Below, one piece after another: positions 22,872 to 30,968 of a DNA stretch of 38,339 nt; the first letter of the stretch is position 1, and each line of letters opens with the position of its first letter. Below the pieces are notes generated by a model that had not been told where the DNA came from, did not search any database, and was given only the letters and a program-made list of their open reading frames with translations. Source of the DNA: Streptomyces griseomycini (GTDB lineage Bacteria; Actinomycetota; Actinomycetes; Streptomycetales; Streptomycetaceae); NCBI RefSeq assembly GCF_014203535.1, contig NZ_JACHJI010000029.1:1-38339 (forward strand), written 5' to 3'. The translations under genes and the position numbers were made by a program.

Positions 22872-23420
22872 TTAGGGGCCGACGTCGGCCGGAGTACGGG
22901 CGGCGGCGTGGTGCCATCCGGCGGACCGCCGCTGCTCCCACCAGGCGGGCGGCCCGCCCGCCCGACCGGCGGCCGGGCCACCGGCACTCACCCCGGCGGG
23001 TTGCGCCGCTGCGGGGGGAGCGACCGAAGCGACCGAAGCGACCGGAACGGTGGGGGAGATGGGAGCGGCGGCGGCCGGGCTGGGCAGGCTGGTCTCGGTG
23101 TAGGCGATGCGCTGGCGCAGGCTGATGCCGAGGTCGTCCACGCTCAGGTAGACGGCGTTGTCCCGGATCTCGGTGATGCGCCCCGCGACCAGGATGTTGA
23201 CCCCGTCGGTGAGGGACTCGGTGGCGTTGCGGGCCAAGTCCCGCCAGGCGGTGCACACGTAGCGGATCGGGGTCCCGTCGCGCCACTGCTGCGTGGCTGC
23301 GTCCCACTGGGTGGGGGTCTGGGTGAGGCGGAAGCGGCAGACGGCGACGCCGGAGTCGGTGAAGCGGACTTCCACGTTGCCGGTGACGGTTCCGGACACG
23401 TGCGTGACGGACGGGGCCAT
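22872..23420 (-). CDS. ssb: Single-stranded DNA-binding protein
   Basis: A 182-residue SSB. The N-terminal ~105 residues form the OB fold, with VTGNVEVRFTDSGVAVCRF and YVCTAWRDLARNATESL, which coats single-stranded DNA during replication or transfer. A Pro/Ala/Gly-rich tail follows. The tail ends in RTPADVGP and lacks the acidic DDDIPF-like tip by which chromosomal SSBs recruit partner proteins. Start ATG at 23420 has AGGAGG 7 bases upstream. It opens the leftward unit from promoter P1, with only ~14 bases of leader. On a linear plasmid it could protect telomeric overhangs or transferred strands. Confidence 0.9.
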   Translation of the reverse strand: MAPSVTHVSGTVTGNVEVRFTDSGVAVCRFRLTQTPTQWDAATQQWRDGTPIRYVCTAWRDLARNATESLTDGVNILVAGRITEIRDNAVYLSVDDLGISLRQRIAYTETSLPSPAAAAPISPTVPVASVASVAPPAAAQPAGVSAGGPAAGRAGGPPAWWEQRRSAGWHHAAARTPADVGP

Positions 23421-23440
23421 GCGAACACCTCCTAATGCAA

Positions 23441-23468
23441 ATACTAGTGTAACTTGGTCTGAGGTCAA
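23441..23468 (-). promoter_or_regulatory. Promoter P1 (shared promoter family), drives ssb
   Basis: On the minus strand TTGACC (23463-23468), a 16-base spacer and TAGTAT (23441-23446). The -35 overlaps the stop codon of the upstream gene. It is the same -10 and spacing as P2, P4 and P5 (P3 has TATTAT). Confidence 0.75.
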
Positions 23469-24280
23469 CCCCCCTTTCGCTGCCCCCTGATGTCGTGGAG
23501 GGCGGTGCGGTTGGTGAGCCGCCGAAGGCGGGCCTTCCATGCGGGGACGCGCGCCGGGGCCGGCCGCGCCCCGAGATTGCTGAACATGGTGGCGTCCTCG
23601 ACCTCCACCTGGAGCGGGACCGTATGGTCGGGACGGACGAGCTGCTGGTCGGTGGTGTCCAGGTGCACGGAGACCCGGACGGCCCGCATGTCGGGGTCCA
23701 GGTAGGCGAAGACGAGAATCCCCGCCAGTTCGATGCAGGGCAGGCCTTCGTCGTCGTGGCCGGTCATCGGGTGGAAGACGGCCGCGCTGTTGGCCTCCGC
23801 GCAGGACCTGTCGTCCGTCAGGCTCAGGCAGCGGGGCGGCGTGTGCGTGCAGCGGGCGATGTCCTCGGCAGACAGCGTGTAGTCCTCGTCGTCGCGGTGC
23901 TCCTTGGGCCCGTAGTACAGGTCTATGGCCGTCCGGTCGTCGGCAGGAGGACGGTAGGGGATGCCTTTGGTACCCGCCACGTTGTCCCAGTGGCTGCGCG
24001 CATGCTGGGCCAGCGCGGCCAGGGCGGAGGCCTCGTCGGCCCAGAGCGTCACCTCGTCGCCGTGCCGGTCCCACCGGCGCAGCACCCAGGCCCGGCCGGC
24101 CACCTGCCGGATGGGCTTTTCCTGGACGGCGAAGGAGAAGCGGTCGAGGAACATGCCGAGGATGTCGACGGTGTCCGCGCCGGGCCACTCGCCGGTGTCT
24201 GCGGCAAGGTCGTCCATCGTCGCGGCCAGGTCGAGGATGGCCTCGCCTTCGGGCGTGGCCGGGTCCGGTGTGATCAGCAC
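23465..24280 (-). CDS. Hypothetical 271-residue protein
   Basis: A soluble, acidic protein starting at a GTG with AAGGAG 6 bases upstream. The N-terminal third is helical and the middle has a YYGPKEHRDDEDYTLS segment. Two Cys (CTHTPPRC) and a later CIELAGILVFAYL strand precede a basic C-terminal tail. Nothing matches a family I can name. It is the last gene of the unit that begins with the ParB-like gene, and its stop overlaps promoter P1. Confidence 0.65.
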   Translation of the reverse strand: MLITPDPATPEGEAILDLAATMDDLAADTGEWPGADTVDILGMFLDRFSFAVQEKPIRQVAGRAWVLRRWDRHGDEVTLWADEASALAALAQHARSHWDNVAGTKGIPYRPPADDRTAIDLYYGPKEHRDDEDYTLSAEDIARCTHTPPRCLSLTDDRSCAEANSAAVFHPMTGHDDEGLPCIELAGILVFAYLDPDMRAVRVSVHLDTTDQQLVRPDHTVPLQVEVEDATMFSNLGARPAPARVPAWKARLRRLTNRTALHDIRGQRKGG

Positions 24281-24320
24281 GGAGGGCTCCTTACGTGCGG
24301 TACAGGGGGCGGGAAGCAGG

Positions 24321-24932
24321 TCAGGACTCGCCCATGAGGGGGCGCAGCAGGTTCATCAGGCGTTGCTGGTCGGTGGTGAGGGTGGCGGTGCGCAGCAGGC
24401 GCCGGCGCAGGACGGGCACATCGACACTGATGCCGACGGGCGCGCCGGGCCGGTCGGGAGTGAGGACCAGGCGGTAGTTGCGGGTGCGGATCATCCACGC
24501 CTCGTAGCGGTCGGCGGGGCGGCCGCCGCGGGCGGCGTGTCCCTGGTCGGGGGAGCGGGCCGGGCACGGGCAGGATGGGTCGGTGCAGGGCCGTCCGGCG
24601 GGATGGGTGGCCAGGACGGGGCGGTGGCGGTAGTGGGTGGCGGTGCCGTTGAGCATGGGGCAGTGCGCGGCGGCATACGGCAGGCACTCGGGGTGCAGCG
24701 CCGGTTCGGGGGAGTGCCCGCGGGCGGCGTCGGCGGGGCGGACGATCAGGTAGCACCGCTCGTCCAGGAACTGGCCGCAGATCTGGCACAGGCGCCGCAG
24801 GAAGGCGGTGCGGGCCCGGTCGGCGTCCAGGCTGCCGAAGACGGCGTGGCCGCCGTGGACCAGGGACACCCACGGCACCACCAGGCCGCCCGACAGCGGC
24901 CGGCGCGCACAGCGCTGGGGTATCGAGTGCAT
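24321..24932 (-). CDS. Cys-rich hypothetical protein, probably zinc-binding
   Basis: A 203-residue protein, ATG at 24932 with AAGGAG 7 bases upstream. It has CQICG near 48-52, with more Cys and His residues after it (HPECLPYAAAHC; CTDPSCPC). These probably form one or two zinc sites. The C-terminus (about 145-203) is basic with a Leu-rich helix. Zinc-binding proteins of this kind are common on actinobacterial phages and plasmids. No function is assigned. Confidence 0.65.
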   Translation of the reverse strand: MHSIPQRCARRPLSGGLVVPWVSLVHGGHAVFGSLDADRARTAFLRRLCQICGQFLDERCYLIVRPADAARGHSPEPALHPECLPYAAAHCPMLNGTATHYRHRPVLATHPAGRPCTDPSCPCPARSPDQGHAARGGRPADRYEAWMIRTRNYRLVLTPDRPGAPVGISVDVPVLRRRLLRTATLTTDQQRLMNLLRPLMGES

Positions 24933-24972
24933 CGGTTGTCTCCTTCGGATTGCGGGGCGGGGCGGCCGGGGG

Positions 24973-25392
24973 TCAGGTGCCGGGCGGTGGGGGAGGGCCG
25001 GTGAGGAGTTCCTCCCAGTGGGCGTAGTGGCAGTCGGTTGCCTCGTGCAGGCGCAGGTGCAGCCAGGACAGGTCCTGTCCGGCGTGGAGGACGGCTTCGG
25101 CGCCGATGGCCGCGGCCCGCGGGTGGACGGTGTCGTCGCCCGCGTCGGCGAGCGTGAGGATGAGGCCGGGGCGGTGGGGCATGTGGCGCAGTGTGAAGGC
25201 GGTGTAGCTGCGGTCGTCCAGGATCACGAGCGGGGCGAGCCGGTACTCCTCGGCGCTGAACAGCGGAGAGGGCAGGTGCCGCAGGGGAACCGGGCAGGGC
25301 CGCAGGCCGATCGGGTCGTCGTCGGGGTGATCGCTGATGACCAGCACCGGCGTGCGCGCTCGCTCCTGGGATGCTGGCGCTGAATTGGGCAT
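24973..25392 (-). CDS. Hypothetical 139-residue protein
   Basis: A small protein with alternating hydrophobic strands and helices (TPVLVISDHPDDD; APLVILDDRSYTAFTL; GLILTLADAGDD), suggesting a Rossmann-like or receiver-like alpha/beta fold. ATG at 25392 has GAGG about 10 bases upstream. It sits mid-operon between two other small unknown genes. No catalytic motif is evident. Confidence 0.6.
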   Translation of the reverse strand: MPNSAPASQERARTPVLVISDHPDDDPIGLRPCPVPLRHLPSPLFSAEEYRLAPLVILDDRSYTAFTLRHMPHRPGLILTLADAGDDTVHPRAAAIGAEAVLHAGQDLSWLHLRLHEATDCHYAHWEELLTGPPPPPGT

Positions 25393-25444
25393 GGCGGAAA
25401 CGCCTCGCTTTCGTCACCAAGGGATGGATGGGGGCCGGGCAGGC

Positions 25445-25480
25445 GGGGGCGGGACGAACCGTGTGGGCGGTCCCGCCCCC
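25445..25480 (-). terminator. Intergenic hairpin (11-bp perfect stem)
   Basis: Arms 25445-25455 and 25470-25480 (GGGGGCGGGAC), 14-base loop. It lies 14 bases past the stop at 25494 on the minus strand. It may attenuate or stabilise the 3' end. Confidence 0.55.
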
Positions 25481-25493
25481 CGTGCCGGTCGGG

Positions 25494-25829
25494 TCAGCCG
25501 AGCGGGTAGAGCACCAGGGCCGGGACGGCGCTGTCGGGGATGCCGTCGGCGTAGAGCTCGCGCAGTTCCTTGTCCTGCTCCAGCTCCTCGGGCAGCGGGT
25601 AGACCTCGCCGACCTCGTCGCTGTAGGTCGGCGCGTAGCGGGCGTTGCTGTAGGTGGCGAACGGCGAGTAGCCGTTGCCCTCGGTGTCGCGGGAGAGCAC
25701 GACCAGGGTGGTGCCGGGCAGCGCGCGCCAGACACGCCGGACGAGCTGGCGCAGGACGGCCAGCGTCAGCGGGCGGTCGCGCTCGTCGTCGCCCGGGGCG
25801 GGCGGTGTCGTCTGCTGCTTGTCGGTCAT
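25494..25829 (-). CDS. Small phage/plasmid-type hypothetical protein
   Basis: A 111-residue acidic protein. Residues 37-60 read TTLVVLSRDTEGNGYSPF, then several Tyr and a PLPEELEQDKEL stretch, ending in VPALVLYPLG. Short proteins with a VVLS.D.EGN.YSP motif are seen in phages and plasmids, but I know of no function. ATG at 25829 has AGAGG 5 bases upstream. Confidence 0.65.
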   Translation of the reverse strand: MTDKQQTTPPAPGDDERDRPLTLAVLRQLVRRVWRALPGTTLVVLSRDTEGNGYSPFATYSNARYAPTYSDEVGEVYPLPEELEQDKELRELYADGIPDSAVPALVLYPLG

Positions 25830-25865
25830 CAGGACCTCTCAGAGAGCGGAACAGGAGGAGAAATG

Positions 25866-25897
25866 CCGGGGCGGTTGTTCGTGTACGGCCGCCCCGG
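25866..25897 (-). terminator. Intergenic hairpin (9-bp stem)
   Basis: Arms 25866-25874 and 25889-25897 (CCGGGGCGG), between the genes starting at 25829 and ending at 25963. Confidence 0.5.
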
Positions 25898-25962
25898 GCG
25901 GCGGAGGAACGTTCTGCCCTGTTGTCCGCCGGGCAGGACGGGTCGGCTGGTGACGGGGGCGG

Positions 25963-26559
25963 TCAGTCGCGTGGCGTCGTCGGGGCCGGTTCGGCGGGTT
26001 CGGCTGTCTGGCCGGGCCACTGCCAGGTGCCGTGGTGGAGGTCCGTCCAGCGGCAGGCGCCGTCCGGGTTCCACTGCACGCGCACGGGCCCCCAGCCACC
26101 GATCGGGTGGGTGCGGCGGATCGCCGCCGGGTGGCCGGGAAGGCGGTCACGGCGCAGGTTGCTGCCGTCCAGTTGCGGGGCCTGACCGTGCAGGTCCAGG
26201 GCCTGGAGCACGTCGGCCAGCAGCGCCCACAGCTGGTCGGGGTCCCGGGGCAGATTGCGGATGCGCTGGTCGGAAGCGGTGATCCGGCTGGCCGCCTCGT
26301 CACCACGGCGGTACCAGATGCCGCCGCCCGGCACCGCCCGCACGGCCGTGCTCAGCTCCTTCACGTCCGGCCGGGCCGGCTCACCGGGACGGGTGAGGAT
26401 GCGGAACGTCTCACCCATCCCCAGGTAGTAGGCCGCTTCGTGCGCCGGTTCCAGCGGGCCGTTGTCCGCATCGGCGTTCGACGGCTCGGGCAGGGGCGCA
26501 CCGCTCATATCGCTCGCGTACGCCCGGGCGGCTGCAACGGCGCCGGGAGAGATGACCAT
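25963..26559 (-). CDS. Hypothetical 198-residue protein
   Basis: ATG at 26559 has AGAGG 5 bases upstream. The N-terminal half contains AAYYLGMGETFRILTRP and the C-terminal half is Trp-rich (GGWGPVRVQW, TWQWPG). No transmembrane segment or known motif is visible. It is in the ParB-led unit between small unknown genes. Confidence 0.6.
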   Translation of the reverse strand: MVISPGAVAAARAYASDMSGAPLPEPSNADADNGPLEPAHEAAYYLGMGETFRILTRPGEPARPDVKELSTAVRAVPGGGIWYRRGDEAASRITASDQRIRNLPRDPDQLWALLADVLQALDLHGQAPQLDGSNLRRDRLPGHPAAIRRTHPIGGWGPVRVQWNPDGACRWTDLHHGTWQWPGQTAEPAEPAPTTPRD

Positions 26560-26627
26560 GGTCGCCTCTGATTTCTCGAACGGTCTGAGGGAGGGGAAGC
26601 GGCCGCGCTTGCGCGGCTGCTGGCGCC

Positions 26628-26668
26628 GCCGGGCAGGACAGGGCGGTGAGCCCTCTGCCCTGCCCGGC
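26628..26668 (-). terminator. Intergenic imperfect hairpin
   Basis: GCCGGGCAGG at 26628-26637 pairs with the complement ending at 26668, extended with bulges to a 7-base loop region. It lies between the genes ending at 26683 and starting at 26559. Confidence 0.5.
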
Positions 26669-26682
26669 GACCTAAGGGGCGG

Positions 26683-27054
26683 TCAGTCCTCGATAAGCTC
26701 CAGGCAGGAGACGGGGACGCCGTTGCCGGGCAGCCGGAACCGCTTGGTGCCCTCGGGGATGCGGTAGCGGTTGCGCGGGTCGGTGCGCAGCAGCCGGGTG
26801 GACTCCTCGTCCAGCAGGAAGCCCGCGCGCGTGCCGGTGCGGTTGCGCTCCTGCACGGTGCCGGTCAGGCGGCGCAGGAAGGCCGGGCGCAGCGAGTCGC
26901 TGATGCGGGCCCGGCGACCGGCCACGATGCCGTCGTGAGCGGCCTTGTCGAGCTCGCCGAGCCGCCGGGCGGCGGCCTCCTGCACCTGCGCGACGGCCGC
27001 CGCATCCGGCAGCTGCCCGATGAAGGCGCGCACCTCGTCGATACCGATGGACAT
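26683..27054 (-). CDS. Hypothetical 123-residue protein
   Basis: The N-terminal 60 residues are predicted helical (IDEVRAFIGQLPDAAAVAQV, RRLGELDKAAHDGIVAG), perhaps a coiled coil. The C-terminus is mixed (YRIPEGTKRFRLPGNG). The start at 27054 has GAGAGGAAG shortly upstream. It directly follows the ParB-like gene, so it could be an accessory factor, but no family is recognised. Confidence 0.6.
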   Translation of the reverse strand: MSIGIDEVRAFIGQLPDAAAVAQVQEAAARRLGELDKAAHDGIVAGRRARISDSLRPAFLRRLTGTVQERNRTGTRAGFLLDEESTRLLRTDPRNRYRIPEGTKRFRLPGNGVPVSCLELIED

Positions 27055-27085
27055 GTGGTTCTTCCTCTCTGACGGGAGGGGGATG

Positions 27086-27114
27086 ACCGGCCGGGCACCG
27101 GGCGTGCCCGGCCG
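27086..27114 (-). terminator. Hairpin after the ParB-like gene
   Basis: Perfect 11-bp stem (27086-27096 with 27104-27114, CCGGCCGGGCA), 7-base loop, 25 bases past the stop at 27139. Confidence 0.65.
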
Positions 27115-27138
27115 GAGCCTCGGGAAGGGGAGGGAACG

Positions 27139-28665
27139 TCAGGCGTCGGCACTGACGTCGCTGTCGGTGTCGGCGTTGGGCCGGTGGCTGGCCACGGCCT
27201 GCTGCTCGACCTCGGAGAGCTGGTAGCTGCCGTTGTCGGCCTGGCCGAGGGATTCCAGCAGCAGCAGGTAGGAGGCCTGGAGCGGGCTGGGCGACTCCCA
27301 CAGGCAGACGTGCGTTCCCCGGGCGGTGTCGAACTGCTTGGGCTCGCGGATGTCGTCCTCGAACGCGGCGGCGACCTGCGCGAACAGCACGTTGGCGAGC
27401 CGGTTCTTGGGGAAGCCGGCCGCGACCTGGGACGGTGCCTCCTTCTGCGGGTCCGTGGCCCCCAGCAGCAGCGCCAGGGTCTCGGTGCGCTGCTTGTCGG
27501 CCCACTTGCCGTAGAAGCGGGGCAGGTCCAGCGCGATCCGCTGGGCGAACTGCCGGGCCTCCTCGGGCAGGGTCTTGCCGCGCACCAGCCGCTTGACGAA
27601 CTCCTGCCTCGGACCGGCGGCCGCCTTCCAGGCGCGGTTGCACGCCACGGTCCGCGCCCGTTCCTCGGCCCGGCGCTCGTCTTCCTCGGTCTTTACCTGC
27701 TTGGGCTTGGGCCGCACCTTGTGGCCGTGCGCGGCCGGGTCGGCGCAGTACCACACCGGCCGGTGCTCCTCGTCCAGCCGGGCGCTGTGACCGGGGCAGC
27801 CCTTGTGATTGTCCTCGGTCAGCGGCGCACCCAGGCCCGTGGTCAGCTCGGCCAGCGGCCGGGACGGGTCCTTCTGCCCGTACCCCACCGCCCCCAGCAA
27901 CGGGATGCCCGCCGCCCTGAGCTCCTCCACCGCCTTGGCACGGGCGGCGGCATCCGCCTGCTCGGCGCGCAGCAACGCCATCTCCTGATCCCAGTGACCG
28001 CGCCCCCCGCCGCCCTCCTCGTGGTCGCGCTGGAGCGCCCGCAGCAGACGGTTCTCCGCGCCGCGCACGTCTTGGACCTCGGCGAGCTGGGCGGTCTGCT
28101 CCAAATCCATGCCTCCGGCCGCCGCCCGGCGCAGCGTGGCGTCGTCCAGCTTCTGCGCCGCCTTGGCCTGCCTGGCCGCGTTCCGGCCGACCCCCAGCGC
28201 CTTGGCGGCCGTACGGCGGTCGACCTCGCTCATGTCGATCAGGGCCAACTCCTGCGCCCGCAGGGTGTCACGCGCGCTCATGCCCTCGCGGTGGTCGTTC
28301 TCCACCAGCGACAAAAACCGCGTCCAGCCGTCACGGCCGACCAGATCCTCACGCACGTATGCCCTCACCGGGCGCACCGGGCGGCCCTCCGCCTCGGCGG
28401 TGGCGTTGGCGACCTGCGCGGCCTGCGCGCGCCGCCAGCCCTTGAACACCCCGTAGGTGCCGTCGGGCCGGGGCCGGACGCTGATGGGCTCCTCGACGCC
28501 GATCTCCTTCACAGAGGTGATCAGCTTCTCGTCCGGCTCGGTGTCGTGCTCACGGGCGTTGCACTCGTCGCGCACCAGCAGCGCGGCGTCCAGCACAACC
28601 ACCTGCGTGGTGTCCTCCTCGGGGGCGGCGGGCGTACTGGTCGGGGTCGAGACGGCGGTAGCCAT
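27139..28665 (-). CDS. ParB-like (ParB/RepB/Spo0J N-terminal domain) protein, no ParA partner
   Basis: A 508-residue protein. The N-terminal ParB-type domain (about 25-115) includes IGVEEPISVRPRPDG and YGVFKGWRRAQAA, followed by the conserved NDHREGMSARDTLRAQELA segment and a helix-turn-helix near 150-172 (RTAAKALGVGRNAARQA). A Cys/His pair region (GCPGHSARL..WYCADPAAHGH) may bind zinc. The long C-terminus is helical and charged. ParB proteins bind centromere sites and hydrolyse CTP, or act as nucleases in some mobile elements. No ParA-type ATPase gene lies in the window, so partition is unproven. ATG at 28665 has AAGGAG 6 bases upstream, preferred to an ATG six codons earlier. It is the first gene after promoter P2. 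Confidence 0.82.
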   Translation of the reverse strand: MATAVSTPTSTPAAPEEDTTQVVVLDAALLVRDECNAREHDTEPDEKLITSVKEIGVEEPISVRPRPDGTYGVFKGWRRAQAAQVANATAEAEGRPVRPVRAYVREDLVGRDGWTRFLSLVENDHREGMSARDTLRAQELALIDMSEVDRRTAAKALGVGRNAARQAKAAQKLDDATLRRAAAGGMDLEQTAQLAEVQDVRGAENRLLRALQRDHEEGGGGRGHWDQEMALLRAEQADAAARAKAVEELRAAGIPLLGAVGYGQKDPSRPLAELTTGLGAPLTEDNHKGCPGHSARLDEEHRPVWYCADPAAHGHKVRPKPKQVKTEEDERRAEERARTVACNRAWKAAAGPRQEFVKRLVRGKTLPEEARQFAQRIALDLPRFYGKWADKQRTETLALLLGATDPQKEAPSQVAAGFPKNRLANVLFAQVAAAFEDDIREPKQFDTARGTHVCLWESPSPLQASYLLLLESLGQADNGSYQLSEVEQQAVASHRPNADTDSDVSADA

Positions 28666-28702
28666 AGGGCTCTCCTTCTCCATGCCTCATCGGCGGAATG
28701 GG

Positions 28703-28717
28703 ACGGGCAACGCCCGT
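28703..28717 (-). promoter_or_regulatory. 5'-terminal stem-loop of the P2 transcript
   Basis: ACGGGC (28703-28708) pairs perfectly with 28712-28717 across a 3-base loop, right after the predicted P2 start near 28718. Confidence 0.55.
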
Positions 28718-28724
28718 TAATAAA

Positions 28725-28752
28725 ATACTAGTGTCTTTCTGTTGAGGGTCCA
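28725..28752 (-). promoter_or_regulatory. Promoter P2 (shared family), drives the ParB-like unit
   Basis: On the minus strand TGGACC (28747-28752), 16 bases, TAGTAT (28725-28730). GCAGGTCAAAGGG lies upstream, as in the family. Confidence 0.7.
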
Positions 28753-28839
28753 GATACCCTTTGACCTGCGGAAAAGCGGGCTACGGGGTGAGTGGGTTCA
28801 ATTACGGGCGGGCGCCGCAGCGCCCGCCTGCGTCGACGG

Positions 28840-29328
28840 TCAGGGGGTCAGACGGGCGACCTGACGGGTGGGCAGGTGGACGCGCAGGATGTCCTCGTGC
28901 CGGGGCGGGTCAATTGCCGCGAGCCGGTTGAGCGCGGCGGCCAGCTCCGGGTCGGCGAACACCTCCTCGGCCATCTCCGCCTCACCGATCGGCACGGCGG
29001 TCGCCGTGGTGCGGGTGTGCCGCAGGTCCGGGATGTCCTCGGTGCTGGTGAGCGCAGCGATGAACGGGCTCCACCCGACGTGCATGCCCTCTGCTGTCCG
29101 GCGCTCGACCGTCGTGAAATACGCGGCCACCACCGGGCGGTCGCCGGGCTGCCCGGCCGCGAATGCCGCGACCCGGTCGACCGTGACCCGCCGCCACGCC
29201 TCCTCGGTGGCCGAGAGGGCTTCGATGGTCAGCGCGTCCAGCGCCCTGGGCGCGAGGTGGCGCAGTGCGTCGCGCACCGGCGACTCGGTCGGCGCGGCCA
29301 GCAGTCCGGCCAGTTCGATCGGGTTCAC
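28840..29328 (-). CDS. Hypothetical 162-residue protein
   Basis: A soluble protein starting at a GTG with GGAGGG about 9 bases upstream. The N-terminal half is helical (RDALRHLAPRALDALTIEAL). The middle has AAYFTTVERRTAEG and the C-terminus is acidic then basic. It is alone between promoters P3 and P2, so it is probably a single-gene unit. No family was recognised. Confidence 0.65.
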   Translation of the reverse strand: MNPIELAGLLAAPTESPVRDALRHLAPRALDALTIEALSATEEAWRRVTVDRVAAFAAGQPGDRPVVAAYFTTVERRTAEGMHVGWSPFIAALTSTEDIPDLRHTRTTATAVPIGEAEMAEEVFADPELAAALNRLAAIDPPRHEDILRVHLPTRQVARLTP

Positions 29329-29400
29329 GGGTGGTGTCCCTCCTCGTGTGAGGTGGCGGCGGGGCCCGCCGTCCGGGCTCCCGCATCACCAGTAAATCTA

Positions 29401-29428
29401 ATAATAGTCCGATACTGGTAGGTGTGAA
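29401..29428 (-). promoter_or_regulatory. Promoter P3 (shared family)
   Basis: On the minus strand TTCACA (29423-29428), 16 bases, TATTAT (29401-29406). The upstream block GCAGGTCAGGGGCGGG is shared with P4 and P5. Confidence 0.7.
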
Positions 29429-29454
29429 CCCGCCCCTGACCTGCGGTTTTTCCG

Positions 29455-30141
29455 TTAGTCGCGGTCGTGGCGCGGCGGTAGCGGGAAGGTGCGCCAGGGG
29501 TCGATCCGTGCGCACTGCTCGCAGTAGACGGTGACGCGGTTGGCGGTGCACTCGCCCCACTGGCACTCGAAGTGCTCGCGCGGCCCGCACAGCAGACACC
29601 GCCCCAGCGCGATGCCGTGCAGCTCGCACGGCTTGTAGCGCTCGCGCCGGGGCAGGGCCTCCAGCGCGGGGCGGGGGCGCTCCAGGCGGCTCAGGTCGGC
29701 GGCCGGGAAGGACACCTCGCCGTCGCGCACCCAGCGCGGCGACAGCTGCGCGAAGCGCTCGGGCGTGGTGTAGTACGGCCATCCGACCGGGCTGAACACC
29801 AGGGCCAGATGGCCGGCGGAGACCAGGTCCTCCAGACGGCGGTGGCCGAACTCCCGCAGCAGGGACAGCATCTCGTCCTGGCGCAGACTCCAGGCGTACC
29901 CGAACCGGCGCAGGGTGCGCCGCTCGGCGGCCGCCGGACCGCTCTGGGCGGCGTCGAGCGCCTCCACGGCCGCGACGGCGGCACCCGGGTCGGCGGCCAG
30001 TTCGCGCGCCGCGGCCTCGGCGGCTTCGCGGGCGGTGTGGCTGCTGAGCGCGTACCCGTGGAGCTGGTCCACCACCTGGTGCGCTCCCTCGTGCTCGGCG
30101 ACGGCGTACCGGACGGGCGGCTGAGGGCGACGTCGGGACAT
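29455..30141 (-). CDS. Hypothetical 228-residue Cys-rich protein
   Basis: ATG at 30141 has GAGAGG 4 bases upstream; the longer upstream frame is a shadow. The protein is helical for about 150 residues (AREAAEAAARELAAD; FGHRRLEDLVSAGHL). The C-terminal ~50 residues carry CELHGIALGRCLLCG, CQWGEC and YCEQC, a likely double zinc-ribbon. It may bind nucleic acid. No family was recognised. It is the last gene of the unit from P4, and its stop abuts the P3 upstream block. Confidence 0.65.
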   Translation of the reverse strand: MSRRRPQPPVRYAVAEHEGAHQVVDQLHGYALSSHTAREAAEAAARELAADPGAAVAAVEALDAAQSGPAAAERRTLRRFGYAWSLRQDEMLSLLREFGHRRLEDLVSAGHLALVFSPVGWPYYTTPERFAQLSPRWVRDGEVSFPAADLSRLERPRPALEALPRRERYKPCELHGIALGRCLLCGPREHFECQWGECTANRVTVYCEQCARIDPWRTFPLPPRHDRD

Positions 30142-30188
30142 GACACCTCTCCAACTCGTGAAGGCGACGGAACGGACGGTGCTGCGCG

Positions 30189-30214
30189 CCGCCCCGCCGG
30201 CGGGCGCGGGGCGG
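30189..30214 (-). terminator. Intergenic hairpin (9-bp stem)
   Basis: CCGCCCCGC (30189-30197) pairs with 30206-30214, 8-base loop, between the genes starting at 30141 and ending at 30270. Confidence 0.5.
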
Positions 30215-30269
30215 TGCAGCTCACGGTCAGGCGACGGTGCAGGCGCTGGGCAGCGCATGAGATCGGCGC

Positions 30270-30485
30270 TCAGGCAATGACGTAGTGACCCAGTGCGCGC
30301 AGCAGGCCGGCGGTGTGCCCCACGGCCTCGGGGTCGTGGTCGGCGGGGCGGGTGTAGGCCTCGATCTCGCTGTTCCAGGTGAAGCCCTGGGCGGTCAGGG
30401 CCTGTTCGGTCTCGGGGGTGAGGTCGTCGCCGGAGCGCGGCGCGGCGACCAGGCCGTGGGCGGGGTCGGGGGTGACCAGGTACAC
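30270..30485 (-). CDS. Small 71-residue protein, unknown
   Basis: Too short to appear as a frame of its own. The GTG at 30485 has AAGGAGG 4 bases upstream. The protein reads as a compact alpha/beta unit (FTWNSEIEAYTRPADHDPEA; LLRALGHYVIA). It lies between two hairpins in the P4 unit. No function is assigned. Confidence 0.55.
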   Translation of the reverse strand: MYLVTPDPAHGLVAAPRSGDDLTPETEQALTAQGFTWNSEIEAYTRPADHDPEAVGHTAGLLRALGHYVIA

Positions 30486-30498
30486 CAATCCTCCTTTC

Positions 30499-30533
30499 CC
30501 CGTGGGCCGCCGGGGTGGTCGGCGGCCCACGGG
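30499..30533 (-). terminator. Intergenic hairpin (13-bp perfect stem)
   Basis: CCCGTGGGCCGCC (30499-30511) pairs with 30521-30533, 9-base loop, 15 bases past the stop at 30548. Confidence 0.65.
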
Positions 30534-30547
30534 CGGGGCGGGACGGG

Positions 30548-30892
30548 TCAGCGGGTGACGGTGATCGTGTAGTCGGAGTCCAGGACGGCCAGAGCGGCGC
30601 GGATGGCGGCACGGGTCTCCGGGCTCGGCTCCGAGTACGGGAAATCCAGCGCGTGCACGGCGTCGTCCAGATGGTCGTCGGGCATCGGCAGCCGGTACCC
30701 GCTGCGGTAGAGGGCGACGGCGGTCGCGGTGGCGACCCGGCTGCGGTTGTAGGCGATGGCCTCCTCGGCGCTCGCGCTGGTGCCGAACGCTTCGCGGGCG
30801 GTGGGCGGCAAGGCGGCGATCCCGGCGGTGAAACGGCGAGCGGGAAGGCGCAGACGGGCCGGTCGCAGGGCGCGGCACAGCGATCGCAGCAT
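30548..30892 (-). CDS. Hypothetical 114-residue protein
   Basis: First gene after promoter P4. The ATG at 30892 has AGGAG 5 bases upstream. It has a very basic N-terminus (LRSLCRALRPARLRLPARR) and a helical body with AYNRSRVATATAVALYR and an acidic C-terminal third ending DSDYTITVTR. No family was recognised. Confidence 0.6.
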   Translation of the reverse strand: MLRSLCRALRPARLRLPARRFTAGIAALPPTAREAFGTSASAEEAIAYNRSRVATATAVALYRSGYRLPMPDDHLDDAVHALDFPYSEPSPETRAAIRAALAVLDSDYTITVTR

Positions 30893-30968
30893 GGCAACTC
30901 CTAGGGCTGAAAGCGGGAAGAGCTGAAAACAGGGAGAAGAGGGAGGGCGGTTGCCGCCGTCGTGAGGG

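Noticed and set aside
22872..24188. 438-residue fusion frame containing SSB
   Set aside because: The part before the SSB start is a shadow of the neighbouring gene; a strong ribosome site fixes the SSB start at 23420.
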